Assembly: GCA_949358305.1 (NCBI GenBank)
Contig: OX442315.1
Coordinates: 23,090,427 to 23,154,426, forward strand
DNA length: 64,000 nt
Reading direction: 5' to 3'
Origin: Strigamia acuminata
Taxonomy: Eukaryota; Arthropoda; Chilopoda; Geophilomorpha; Linotaeniidae
This document shows positions 35,001 through 47,322 of this stretch, one piece after another. The notes under the pieces were generated by a model. The model had not been told where the DNA came from and searched no databases. It worked only from the letters and a program-made list of their open reading frames with translations. Position 1 is the stretch's first letter. Each line of letters opens with the position of its first letter. The translations under genes and the position numbers were made by a program.

Positions 35001-38000
35001 TAATTTTAGCCGCAGCAGCGCTGGTTACTTTAGGTACATTAAAAAACTTATTATTACAGAATGATAATTTTATTTCGAGGTCCAAGTGCCACCAAAAAAA
35101 ATAATTAAAATGTTCTAGAGTATGTATTTATTGAAAAAATATTTTATATATTTTATAAAGAAGATTTTGATTGGGATATTAAACACTAGGGGCATCTGAT
35201 TTAACGCCCTTCAATTGGTCTTAAAAGTTTTAATATTGGCTGAATTTATTCAGTATTTTATATTTATTGAACCCAGCTGTGATACTGAGTTAAATTATAT
35301 TGCGTAACGTTTGCAACGAGATGTGCAATCAAGTGTGCAATGAAATAACTTGTCTTCATTTTCCTCCTCCTCATTCTGTGCATGATTTGCGAATACGTGA
35401 ATTCAAATTACACAACAGTTTTCCTCCTCCACATAAAATAATGACTTGTGTATTTGAAAAAGCAATAAATTGTAATTGCTAACATGTACTGGCAAACATA
35501 CTGCACATGTATCTTGTAGCTCGTTAAGTTTCATGCACATTTTGACAAGTTACAAGTTACACGTGTGTTTAGTGTTTACATGTGCATGTTTTTCTCCAAG
35601 TTGGCAGGATTTAAATCAAGAATACGCCAGCACAATGCAACTTGTAACCTTGATTCGGTAGAGAAGGTTTGATGTGGGAAAAGTATGTTCTGTATTCAAA
35701 AAAGGAAGTGTCAACGATGTGTTTGTTTCACTGAGGGAGGTCTGGGTTTGAAACTGCTTCCGACTTTTCGCATAAATTGTATAAAACGAGAGAGGCGTGG
35801 TGTCTGGCACAGGAGTCGTGCGGCAGTCATGGGCTGATTAAGGGAGCTCTACATGTGATTGCGTGCGCTAAAGTCAGTTTGTGTCATGCTGTATTTTGCT
35901 GGCCGTTTTTGCCTAAGAAATAAGTTGTCGAGGACATGAGGCGTGTACTTCTATAAAGATTGTCTCTCTCTAAAGGCATGAGCATGTCTCATTAAATTGG
36001 TCGTTTTAAAAGAATATGGCTCTATTTTTCCCCATTCAACTTGCGAAATTGTTTTACATTCTCGTTTTATTTTCAGATAAAAAAGTTGGGTTTTTATAAT
36101 TTTTTATATGGGTGCATTTTGAATTGTTCGTAAAAGAGTTTTAACGTGTAGTTAGTCAGTGAAATGAAGGGAATTGTTTGCGTATGCGATACCAAATACG
36201 AACGACGAGTATTTAATTTTGTTAGATGTTTTTTAACCAGTTTAAGTTGAGTAAATTTTATGAATTTAATTATTAAGTAATTAATTAATTTTTTTGTTGT
36301 GTAATAAACTTAAAGCTAATTACTTGCAATCATGTTTTCAGTACGTATTGTGGATAATTTACTGAGTAAAATGTCATCAAAATAAAACAAAAAAAAATAG
36401 AATTGGAAGTGATTTAACAGAGTAGAGATATTTATAGCCATTTTATTTAATACAAATTAATAATTTGTCCGGTGCTTTATGAATTTTAAACTTTAATACG
36501 TAATTTAGGTGGATTTTTAACCTTATTTTCTTTACAAATAAAATCTTGCTTACTGTGTATAAATAATTTTTTTTTTTTAAAAAAAAAAGGGAAGAACAGA
36601 ATCAAATTTCCGATGTGAAACGTTAGCTCTTTTTTGAAATGCAGTAACGAGCATCGCAATTCTCCACAATGCACGCTGACAAAATGGCGTTGTGAGCAAT
36701 TCATTTATTGACTTCGTATCGGATAAGTGATCGATTATAATTAATTACGCTTTTATTGATTTTAATTTCTCTCAAAAGAAAATGTCTGTCTAGTTTTACA
36801 CGATCAGTAATTTGTAGAAGCTATTGATGAGGATTAGCATATTGATTGAATCGAATCGATTAATTTAATTGCGTGTTTTAACAAGCCGAACGAATTTAAA
36901 AAATGTAATATTTTCTTTTCGGCTTACTTTCTTTCCACATTGGCACTACTCCTGTCGTTTGTTTGATTGAAAGGGATATACAAAAGTCATGGACTTTTTG
37001 CCACAACATGGGAAAGACATTTGTGACTGGTTATAAAAATGCGGGGTGCACAGTTTTAATAAATCAAGATTTTTTCCTCTTGCAAAAGTATTGACATGAA
37101 AGTGTGTGAAAAGAGCAAGAAGCAAATATTTCTGTCTGTTCGCTGCTATAAATTGAAGAGCTGCGTCCGCGTGCTGTCTGTCAGTGGTTATGACGAGCCC
37201 TTTGCTATTTGCCCATCGCTCCTTTATCCACAAGCCAGTGGTCAAGTGAGGTAAATTTCATATTCTCAAATAACGTGGCAGAGCATTTTCCTCTCTTCCT
37301 TTGAAATTGGGTTAGGGTGTTGGCGTTGAGGCGGCAAAATAGTGCACATAGACACATGTGAACTCATCTCGGTCTTCACCAATCCTCTTATATATGTGGC
37401 AAAGGGTTGACCTCTTCAAGCGTTATGTGAAGTGAAAATACGAGCTATTTCCAGTCTATGGGTTTTTATTCCCTTTTTGGCAAGATGTAGTGGTGTGAAA
37501 ATAGCGGAGGAGGTTTTTATGGTATTTTACAGTGTTAAGAAGCAGCAGGAGTTGATGAAATTTGGCTTCTGAATTGTTAAATGGGCGATTTTTTTCTTGC
37601 TGTTAAACATGATTTGAATGGAATTGTTGGAAACTTACATGTGATCTGTTTCTATTCTTTTTTTCCCATGTTGTTGGCCAGAATCTCAGCGGTGATGGGT
37701 AATGGACAGTTTGGATTGGGTTCAAAATGTTTGTTTGGATGTTTGTGCCAGATATAAATATGAAATGGCCAAACATGGGCTTTGATTTGCGATCAGTGGC
37801 TTTCAATTCGCTTTTTTTCTTTTTTCTTTTTTTCTTTTTTTCTCTTTTTCCTTTCATTTTTGTAAAATTATTATTATTTTTTCATTCTTTTCTTTGCTTT
37901 TTGGGATAGTTGATTGCATTGCTTATTGTGCGTTGTCAGTCAAGTGATTCCTTTTCTCTTTTCAAAAGATTCAGAGATGACCGGAAATTTTTTTTTCCAT

Positions 38001-38648
38001 GTGAATTTTGTAAATATTGCAATGATGGCAAGAAGCGATTTTGATGATAGTTTGCTGTCTGGTGGTGATAAATTGAGTTAAGTTTGATAAGTGGAAATTG
38101 ATTTTTTTTTAAAGAGGCGAGGGAATGGATATATTTTTTTTTTGATTTATTAAATTATTTTAATTTGTGCAAACACATCAATCACAGAAATTTTGATTTT
38201 TTTAACGAAAAAAAATTTTTATTTAGATTTTAACTTAAGCAAAATGATTTTATTTATTTTTTATATTTTGTGCATTTATTTGTAATATTTCAATAGTTGT
38301 TTTATGTATTCATAAAAAAATAATGACGATGCTTTAGTTTGATTGATGATTTTGTTCTCTATCAGTTTTACCTATTCCTGATGGACCTCCACGATTTAAA
38401 AGTTGTAAACAATCAAGCAAAAGGATTTTTTTAGTGGGTTGTGCGCATTTCTTTTTGTTGTCAATGATGATAAAAGTGATGAGGAGAAGAAATGGTAAAA
38501 AAAAAAAGGAAAGAAAGAAAAAAATTGTCAAAAAGAAAGAAAGAGCAGGCCATTCTGAAAGCTCAATTGATTTCGGACCATCGGGTTTGCAGTGAGGTTC
38601 ATGAATTTCTCATTCGCTTTAGTTTGTGTGCATCTGGATTGGAGGCGC

Positions 38649-38749
38649 ATCCTCTCTTTTCTCTAAAGTAGGGAAGGAAGAAAATGAAAAGAAAAGAAAA
38701 GAATAGAAAAAAAAAGAATAAAAAAAAAAAAGAAAAAAAAAGAAAAGAG
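38649..38749. repeat. A/G-rich low-complexity tract
   Basis: About 100 bases almost entirely of A and G (GAAAA and long A runs) on the + strand. Confidence 0.8.
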
Positions 38750-40878
38750 GAATGTTCAGTTTGGACTTCCCAACACGACCAACAAAGTCATCCACAGGGA
38801 ACGCCGAGAGAATGTTTGTATTAGAAAAATGTCTTGTCCACTTGAAACTCAATGGGATGAACTTGTAAGGCCTCCAGAGGTTGGCGAAATCTGTTCGGAT
38901 ACCCAATGGATGGAAGAGTGGCATTTAATCCTTGCGAATGTCAGATTTAGGACATGCGAGAAGAGAAATCAGTTTGGACCGAGGTGTTTGCTCAGAGAGA
39001 AAATTGTAAAATATTCACAATTTTTAACGTAGATAATTTATATTTATTGCGCATTTCTAGCGTTTTTATTTGGAAAGTAAAAGCGCTTTTATTGCGCTTG
39101 TTTTTTTTTATTTTATTTTTTATTATTTGATGAGATTGAGTTCAATATTTATAGTGCTCTTTCTGAAGAAAAAAAAATCTTTTTTGAGTTTTTGGCGACT
39201 TGGGCTCGATTGGCGAGAAATATCCGTCACCATGGTAAGATTTGTCGTCTTGCTTATCAGAGACGCCCCCTGGCAGCACGGCTGGCTGAGGTCAGCCACT
39301 CGCCAAAAGACCACCCCCCTCGCGCCAACATCTCATAAAGACGCGCGGATTAGGCATAAATCAGCAACCTCCCGCTCGGCCGACTCGAACAGCACAGTCG
39401 AGTGGTTGCGCAAGACTTTGTGTTGGAAAAGAGTTTTTGACACAGTGATGGAGTCGGATCAATGCGCGCCGATAATGACCAAGTGACGCAAGGACGGTGA
39501 AAGAGAGAGAGTGAGAGAGAGAAAGAGGATCGAGTGAAAAAAAAGTCAGTGATGATAAGAGAAAATTGTTAAGTTGCAATTATGTGGTTGGGTAAGGTTG
39601 TCAGTTTGGTGGGTTGGATTTTATGTAGTTTGCACCAGGTGGCATCCCGATGGAAAAGTCCCTTGTGGATGGGCATGAAAAGAATGACAGTCCATTAGGT
39701 GGCGTGGAAGAAGGCCAATTGTCTTCTTGGGCCATTTTAAAGAGGAGACAACAAGGCAGTGGCTGCTCCTTCGCAGTCCCACGGGAGCTATGATAGTGGG
39801 AGATGGGTTTCTATGGTGGTTGGGGTTTGATTACTGGGTGTATTGCAACGCGAGGCATTCCCATAAAGCAGGCCTCATTTTCAAACTTTTTTCTTCTATA
39901 GTTGTCAATACCGTGGATAAGCTTATTGGTTTTTTTCGCTCTTCTTTTTCTTCTTTTTGTATTTATTGTATACGCACAGTGCAGTTGGGCTCTATAATCT
40001 TGTCTTACGTCAGCTTGCTTGTCTTGCGCTGCATGGAAAGATGCGGGTAATCCTAAATCGAATAGAATATTTTATGTGAATGTTTCCAGTAATGGAATTA
40101 TAGATCTTTTATTCTTTGTCGTTTGTGCGGTTAATGCCAAATAAAAGTTGGATTTCTTCTACGGGCGTGTTTTAAATTTGTCCGTGAAATGTTAATGTCG
40201 AGTGATTTGCGATTTGTCACATTTGCTTTTTAAATAAACATTTGATAGGTAATTTTTAAAAATGCAATAACGTTAGCGTTAATTTTATTAGTCAAACAGA
40301 AGGCTCAACTGGGTGGCCATTGTCACAATCACACGGAAACGAGGCTTTAAAGGTCAAACGGTGGAAAAGCTCGTTGCAATGAAAATGTCTGAGGTATATT
40401 GCTTTAATCTTTTTCTAAAGTATACTTTGAGGCATTAACCGCGAGCTGTTTGGTTTCCATTCTGCGAAGGGTGACCGAAATAAACGATAATATCGTAAAT
40501 ACGATTTTCTATAGCATTCGTTTCTAATTCTCTCATCTACGACGTAAGTAGAGCATTATTTGTCTAAGAAAAGAAAAGTTTATTTTTGGTTCGAATTAGA
40601 TGGCAGATCGGATGTTTTTGTGCGGGTCATGGTAGATGCCAGTATAAATTTAGCTATATCCCTCGTCTGTCTTTTCGCTTGATGACCAAAGTGAGATGGA
40701 GAGGTATTGAAGAAGGAGGGTGCCCAGCTCTCAGTGTGGAACTACGATTTGGATTAGTTTGATCGGGCAATTCTGGTCGTAATTTGAGCAGAATGGTCGA
40801 TTGGTTTGGGTGGCTGTGACAGCAACGGCCAGTGACAGTGGAACAGCCCGCATGGCTTAAGGCCGACTGGACACTCCG

Positions 40879-40923
40879 ATCTCTCTCTTTCTCTTTCTCT
40901 TTCTCTTTCCCTTTCCCTCTCAG
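40879..40923 (+). repeat. CTTT pyrimidine microsatellite ending in a strong acceptor-like CTCAG
   Basis: About 40 bases of uninterrupted C and T in repeating CTCTTT and CCCTTT units end in CTCTCAG (AG at 40922-40923). As a 3' splice site this is very strong. In the phase left by exon 4 the following bases read RPGNGV then a stop, so use of this site would truncate the protein after RRM1. Confidence 0.6.
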
Positions 40924-41516
40924 AGGCCAGGCAATGGAGTGTAAACAGCAGTTCCTCACAGCATTAAAGCTCACCAAATACCAGTGTCTTGGTTGGCCAT
41001 TGACTGTTATTCATTTTGTTGCCTCATTGGAAGTGGGATTAATTTGATTGAAATATTTGTGTAGATTTTATCAAGGGTACAGGGGGTTTTGCTTGGAATG
41101 AATGAGGCGTTGAGTGGGCACAGACCTCGGTCGTCGGCATTAAAGTCTAGAGCAATCTATCACATGGCTGGTATTGTACAGGGTGCATTAACTTTCCCAT
41201 TTTCTTGGCGGGTGATGTTAAAGAGAGGAAGTGGAAGAAGGCATCTTTGACGACCATCGCCTTTTATGAATTCAGCGTGTGTAGGATTTGAAGGGTGGTT
41301 GAGAAATGTTTTTCAATGAGTTTTAAAAAAAATTGAGGATGGAAGATTTATTCGGGTGATTGAAAAAAATATTTTTTTAAAAAAAGAAAAGAAATACATA
41401 TAACATATATATTTTTTATAAAATGTTTAAAAATATTATTAAATGAAATTAAAGATGTTGTATTAGATTTTAGGTATTGTGGGTAAATTTGTCACGTGGA
41501 GAGAATGATGAGGGCA

Positions 41517-41571
41517 ATATATATATATATATACCTACCGTATATATATATCTATATCTATATATATTATA
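41517..41571. repeat. AT dinucleotide microsatellite
   Basis: (AT)n interrupted by ACCTACCGT and CTATATC. A similar tract with TATATACCGTATATATATA is at about 51046-51068. Confidence 0.85.
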
Positions 41572-44500
41572 CTGGGGGGAAACGGGTGTGTGTATATTGG
41601 TTTAAACACTTGTCTTCTTTCAACTGCAGGAAATTTATGAGCACATTACCCCACCTTGACCACTCTCCCTCTTTCCTCTTCTCTCGAATTCTGCTCACAT
41701 TTTCCCTTCCTTGTGGTCGAGCGAGGAGGGAAACGACCTCTGCTATGGACCCAACCTCCGTTGGAAGGCGGCGCATGAGTCGCTGGCTTCCAATCGTGCA
41801 GGCCAGTAGCCCGTGTATGCACGTGTTCTCTCTCGTTCGACTTGTATATGGTCCCTCTCTCTCTTGGGTGCCTTAGAGCCCCAGCTGAGAAAAGCCGTTG
41901 AAGCGACCACAAAATGGGTCTATTCCATTTCGCCCTTGTATTCCACTGGTGGAATGAAAGCTGATGCAGAAAGGGGACCCCAGAGGTCGTGCTCGGCTAC
42001 GATGGAGGAAAGGGGGAAGGCGTTAAATGCGCCCTGTGCGGTGGCAGCACGAAACTCAGAGGGAGACACGCGTCAAGTGTAAAGGGCCAAGTGCCCGCAG
42101 TGTTCTGTCATTCCTTGTTTGCTCGACCAGCACTTTAGATTGGGCAAGAAAGAAGCCGCAGATACCGTTTGCATTTCAACTCAATTTGGAGAAGTGGTTC
42201 GGGCTTTTGAGATGTGGTTTTTGAAGGGAAAAAAAGTGGAAAGGGAAATGAAATAGGGAGTCTTCGTGCATGGAAATAGTTTAACTTTTTATTGATGATT
42301 CGCCGTTTTCTATTTGTTTCTAGTCACGAAGGGAAGAAAAAGTGAAGCTTTGATGAGCACACTGTTATTTAACAGCAATGACGATTGTTCCTATCTGCTT
42401 CCGCTTTACTTAAAAGGTTCTGCAATCAGCCAAGCATTAAAGGAAGCACTTGGTTTTTGGTCTGTTTCTTTTGGCTTGTTTCTCAATTCTTTCAGACAAG
42501 TGCATTGATATGTGAAAATTGGCAGAAAAGGATTTCAAAACTTGATCGTAAACGAGATTTCTCTCCATTCCCATCCCCACCCCTTTTTCCTCTGAATTTA
42601 TAATTTTCTTTTTGTCCTGAATTTGTTTTTTTTTTCTCTTTCTTTTTTAATTTTCTCCTCGTTCGATCTCAAGTGAAAGGTTCTCTGGAGATATTTAGTG
42701 CTGTGTTAACCTATCGTTGTGTTGAGTAATTATGTCGTAAATCTTTGAGTGAATGTGGCTTTCTTAGTTTATCCCTAAATCTTTGTGCGGAATTTTGTTG
42801 TGCGTGCCCTCTTTTCCGGTAAAGTGTCTTCCTCTGCACTTAGTCTTATGGGTGTCTTTTAACATCAAAAGTGCACGGACATAAATACAAGGCGCACACT
42901 GTGTCAAAATGTAACCTCACTGCTCTCGTTCTTGTTGTACAAGGCAGCTGCAATTGTAGAAGGAGTTGTTGTTTCCTTTAAAGACAAATGACTTGAGGTC
43001 GACCTAAGTTTTGTGCCTCAGTCTGTGACCTAAGTTTGTGGTTACCAAGTTGCAAACTTTTAGTTGTCGTGTTATCGTCGTTGCAGATTAATTTGTAAGA
43101 GTTAGGACTTTGTTTACATATATTTTCTTGGTGTAAACAGTTATATTTAAATCTTCACACATTAGTAGCGAATGAATTTAGATGGTTGGTTGATCTGATA
43201 CATTTTATTGTCACTCTGGCTGTAATAGTGAATCTCGCTAACTGAATTTTTTAATATCTTTCTCATTAACCTGCACAGCATGATTTACCCTTGTTTCTTG
43301 ATGCGGTGCCGATGGGCCGCGGGTGGTCGATGTATAAGTCAGTCAACAAAGACTAAAGCGAAGGTGAACTAAGCAGATCACCAGGGAATGCTGCTTTGTG
43401 GGTGTAAATATTTGCAGCAGCAGAGAGAGCGAGAGACTACCTTCTTTACTTGGCAAAGAAGAAAAGAATGGAATGAAAAGGTATTTTTTTCTTTCTTTTA
43501 CATGGAATGGGTGTTTGTTGCTTATGCTTCTTCTTAAATTGTTTTCACATACCTATTTGGAAGCTAAAAGAATCAATTGATTCGAATTTTGTTTTATATT
43601 TTTTTGTTAATTGTAATTCGCAATGATGGTCTGGATTAAACCAATTTAGGTGTCACTTCTGATTAAAAATAATAGTTAATATTTTAAATCATAAGATGTT
43701 CTGTAGTTTACACGCGGAATTTTGATTTTAAATTCAAACTGCACATGCTTTATTGCGCACGTGTAAACACAGCAGCCAAAAATGACTTGTTGCGTATACG
43801 AAAATAGTGTTATTATTTGTTGGGTTGGAAGGAATGCACAATTGGCAGGTGAACTGTCTCATGTTGCAACTATTTTCAGAGTAAACGATATTTCTTTTAG
43901 TTTTATGCATAATAAAAATGCATTATTCGTAGAATTGTCAAGAATCTGAATCCAGTTTTTAAAATTAAACTAAAAAACAAGCAAAAATTAACCTATTTTT
44001 GATTTAGCTACTGATTTCCATTTTCTCAATATACTGTATATATTTTTAAAAAACAAGTTCTTGTGTGAGCAGTGGCAAATGGAAAAAAAATTGTTGGCTT
44101 TACACTTATCTGAAAAACCCTTCATTGGGAAAGAAAAAAAAAAGAAGGGAGTGACTGGTTGGTGCTAAAATCAATTACATTCAGAAAACTACCTGACCTT
44201 AATCTCCATCATTGCCTCGAGTGTTGCAAGAAAGAAAGATAAGTTTGTGCAAGAAATGTTACACTAGTAGGTGCAAAGAAAGAATGACTTGCCATAGAGA
44301 CTTAAGTTTAAAACCTTCTCGCTGTGAGAAGGAGAGGCCGCAGTAAATGACTTCCGAAATGGGTTCAGTTTGTTAACTGCTAACCGATAAATCATTGGGA
44401 TTTTGGCCTCGAACTGAAGCACGGAAATAAAAAATTGTGGACAAAAAAATTAGATGTGTTGAGATTATACTTGTGTTGACTCACAATTTAGAAATGAGAT

Positions 44501-47070
44501 TTAATGTGAATTGGGTGCAGAATTGATTATCATTTTTATACATCTGAGGTGAGTTTTTTTCTTTTTACAAGTAGGCTTGGAGTTGATAATAGTTAAGATA
44601 ATGTTTGTGGGGCAATAAAAGTGATTTCGATTCGTTTCTTTTCATTGCTGCTCGCGAGTTGGGGATTTTATTTTAAGAATTTATGTCGCGTCTTTACTTT
44701 TTTTTCACGGTGAAGAATGAAGACTTAGAAAAAGTCATAATGTTTATATTTTTATTATTATTTTTATTTCGTTGGGGATTTGTGAAAAAATAATGTATTT
44801 TTTAAATGTAAAAAAGCGTTAAATGCGTGATTTTCTTTAGGAAAAATACTGGTGAATAAGATGAAAAATTTCAGCGTGTTTTTTTCTTTTTCTAAAACTG
44901 ATTTTCTTTTACTTGCAACATTTCTCGTCGTTTTAATAAATTGTTGGCGGAAGTTGTGAACGGCGATGTACTTTTCGAAGAGGACTTATGAAGGACACGG
45001 TCGGAGGTCTAGTCGAAAATTGCAACTGTGTCACGAGTGAGTGGTTTTGCTTGGATCTGATGTTTCTGAGTCCTGTACTTATAGGACATTTTGAGCGCTG
45101 GACATTTCCTCAACTGATAACTCCCTGGTTGCACTGATAGTTTGACCACTGCTATCTTTTCCATTGATGAGCGAACAGAAAGGAAGTTCTCCCGTTATTT
45201 CTGCTGGCTTGATTTGTACTGTGGTGAAAGCAGTATAGAGATGTGGAAAAAAAGTAATCTATAAAGGAGAGGAAGAACTTTAGACAAATAAGACAACTTT
45301 CTAAGGCCCCCTTGTCACTTTGGGTTTAAAGGTAATCAATGAAATAGCAGCATCTGGTTAAGTTCAAACCAAATAATCACTTTTTACTGTCCGTAAACAT
45401 TTTGATTTTTAAGTGATTGCAATTGCTTTTATTAGGATCAATTCATCCCAATTCTAAAATATGAAATTATTAACTTAATGTTTGAAATAGTAGAATCAAC
45501 AATGGCTGCTGTCGATAAGTAAAGATAAAAGATAAGACAATGCTTTCTTAGCAGCTATTGCAGCATAGTCAGTTGATTTAAGTACTGAAGAACTGATAGT
45601 ATCTAATCTATTTTACTATATCCTACTCCGGGGATGGATAAAATGGAAAAAGAATCATCTTTATATAATGGCATTGATGATATACAGAACTATTTGCACA
45701 AACAAACAGGGCAATAACGTGAAACAAAAACACATAAACAAAGGAAACGAATAAAGTTAAAAATTGTTTATTATTCTGCACACTAATATCTGCTTTCATA
45801 TATCAAGCAGAAATAAAAATAATTGTAAGTCAAGTAAAAAACAAGAAATGATACGAATTTAAATCGTACAGTTGAGAAAAATATTATCAGTAGATTTTTT
45901 TTTTATGTTTACTAATTTGTTGGTGTAGTGTGTCGACCTATTTCAGATTTGGTTGGTTTGAAATAAACATAAGATTTGGCAGTTATTCTATTTGAAAATA
46001 AGCTATAAACTCGAATTGCCGTTAAAGCGCAGTTACGTATAAGAAATGCTGTAAAAGAAAAGAAAAAAAGGAAAAAAAAAATAGTTGCGGATTTTGAAAA
46101 GTGATTTTATGTTGTTGGTTGTGTCAGTTTTTCTCAGTTTTCTTCTCCACCCTGCGCTCCTTTTCTTTTTCTTTACTCTTTTTATTGGTATCCGAGTCAT
46201 TAGGCCCGTGATCAGCATTTCAAATGAGATACACTTTTATGTTTCGCCCCTTCTCCATTTTAATCGTATTAAAATAGATTCTTTTTTTTTTATTATTATT
46301 CCTTTTTTTTTTCGTTTTTCATTCTCTACTCTTTATACGGATGGTGAAATTATCCAAACGAACTTCGTTGGTTAATTTAACAAGAATAAACTCAAAATTT
46401 GACTTAACAAAACTTAACAACCTTTTTTTACTACTTGATGGCCGACGCGTGGTTGTACATACTAAGAAACAGAGGTCAACTTCCGGTCAGCAGGGGACCG
46501 TCAGCAAATACAATTAAAGCCACTGGTTAAAAAATACTAAATAATTTTACCAAACAAAATTAAAACATAATATTATAATGAAATCGAATTGGGATTTTAC
46601 AACCCCACTCATTTTTAAATCTCAGAAAGATTTTCATACGTGTACTTCTTTAAGTAACACTTGGGGCTCCTTTTCAAGTGGTGCTCGAATGTTGTATTTG
46701 AAGAGCGTCGTCAGTTTTGAGACATTTAAATTCTTGTCTCATTACCCAAAGGAATTTTTTTTATCCTCGAGTTTTTTCTTCTCTCTTTTTTTTTTAAATG
46801 TTCATTTAAATGAAGGAAACGATTTTAAACTTTGATCTATTTTTAATTTATAACAAAAAAAAAATCAATAAACTAAATAAAGAATAAAAAAATTTCTAAT
46901 AATCAAAATATTCATGTCTAGTTTTAAATATAGTTTTTAACCCGTATCACATCCATCTCTTGTAAAATGGCAAATATGAGATGATAAATTGGAACACCAT
47001 CTACTTTTTCAATGTTGCAATTGATTTGTGGCACGTTTTTTTTTTCTTTCTCGGATGTATCAGGATATAT

Positions 47071-47322
47071 CTATTGCTCACAATAGGGCAATAGCAGGGC
47101 GTTACAACTCTTTAAGACATAAGCCATAGAATTTGAAATTGCGTGCAGATGGTCTAACGCCTTGTGGATGTGAACTGGGGAGGCGTAGGCGAGAGACTGT
47201 GATAAAGAATAGCCACAGGCCAGTAAGGTTTTGGCGCCATGGGTCCGGAATGATGCATGAGGTTGAGCACGGGATGCTTGCGGGGTGAGGTCAGTATGGA
47301 GGAGGATGCTCGACTCGTACAT
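47071..47322 (-). CDS. small open frame, minus strand, 83 codons, unidentified
   Basis: ATG at 47320-47322 and stop at 47071-47073. The peptide begins MYESSILLHTDLTPQASRAQ and ends LLLPYCEQ, without low complexity and with many C-ending codons. It shows no signal peptide or motif I recognise. The host intron is G-rich on the + strand, which by itself makes the minus strand rich in His, Pro, Thr and Ser codons, so coding appearance here is weak evidence. No poly(A) signal is evident close by. Confidence 0.18.
   Translation of the reverse strand: MYESSILLHTDLTPQASRAQPHASFRTHGAKTLLACGYSLSQSLAYASPVHIHKALDHLHAISNSMAYVLKSCNALLLPYCEQ

Larger units (their letters stand above)
29018..41516 (+). other. 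first part of intron after exon 4, no gene supported
   Basis: Intron at least 35 kb long begins here with a U-rich stretch downstream of the exon 4 donor. Features are purine-rich low complexity (38649-38749), GC-rich patches at about 33280-34560, 39190-39500 and 40840-40990, a weak TATA-box-like site (TATAAAA at 35780-35786), and chance frames. The 138-codon frame at 39070-39486 joins a T-rich half to a GC-rich half and has no recognisable domain. Confidence 0.5.

Noticed and set aside
35780-35830. TATA-box promoter (TATAAAA with GCAGTC 40 bases on)
   Set aside because: TATA-like words are frequent in this AT-rich DNA, the initiator match is weak, and no exon follows.
39070-39486. 138-codon frame, the longest in the window
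   Set aside because: It joins a poly-T-derived hydrophobic half to a GC-rich half with several open antisense frames. The ATG-GTAAGA at 39233 is curious but there is no promoter or next exon.
44505-44525. NVNWVQN as the TIAR linker KVNWAT
   Set aside because: Only V-N-W matches; the next codons do not continue the family sequence and a stop follows.
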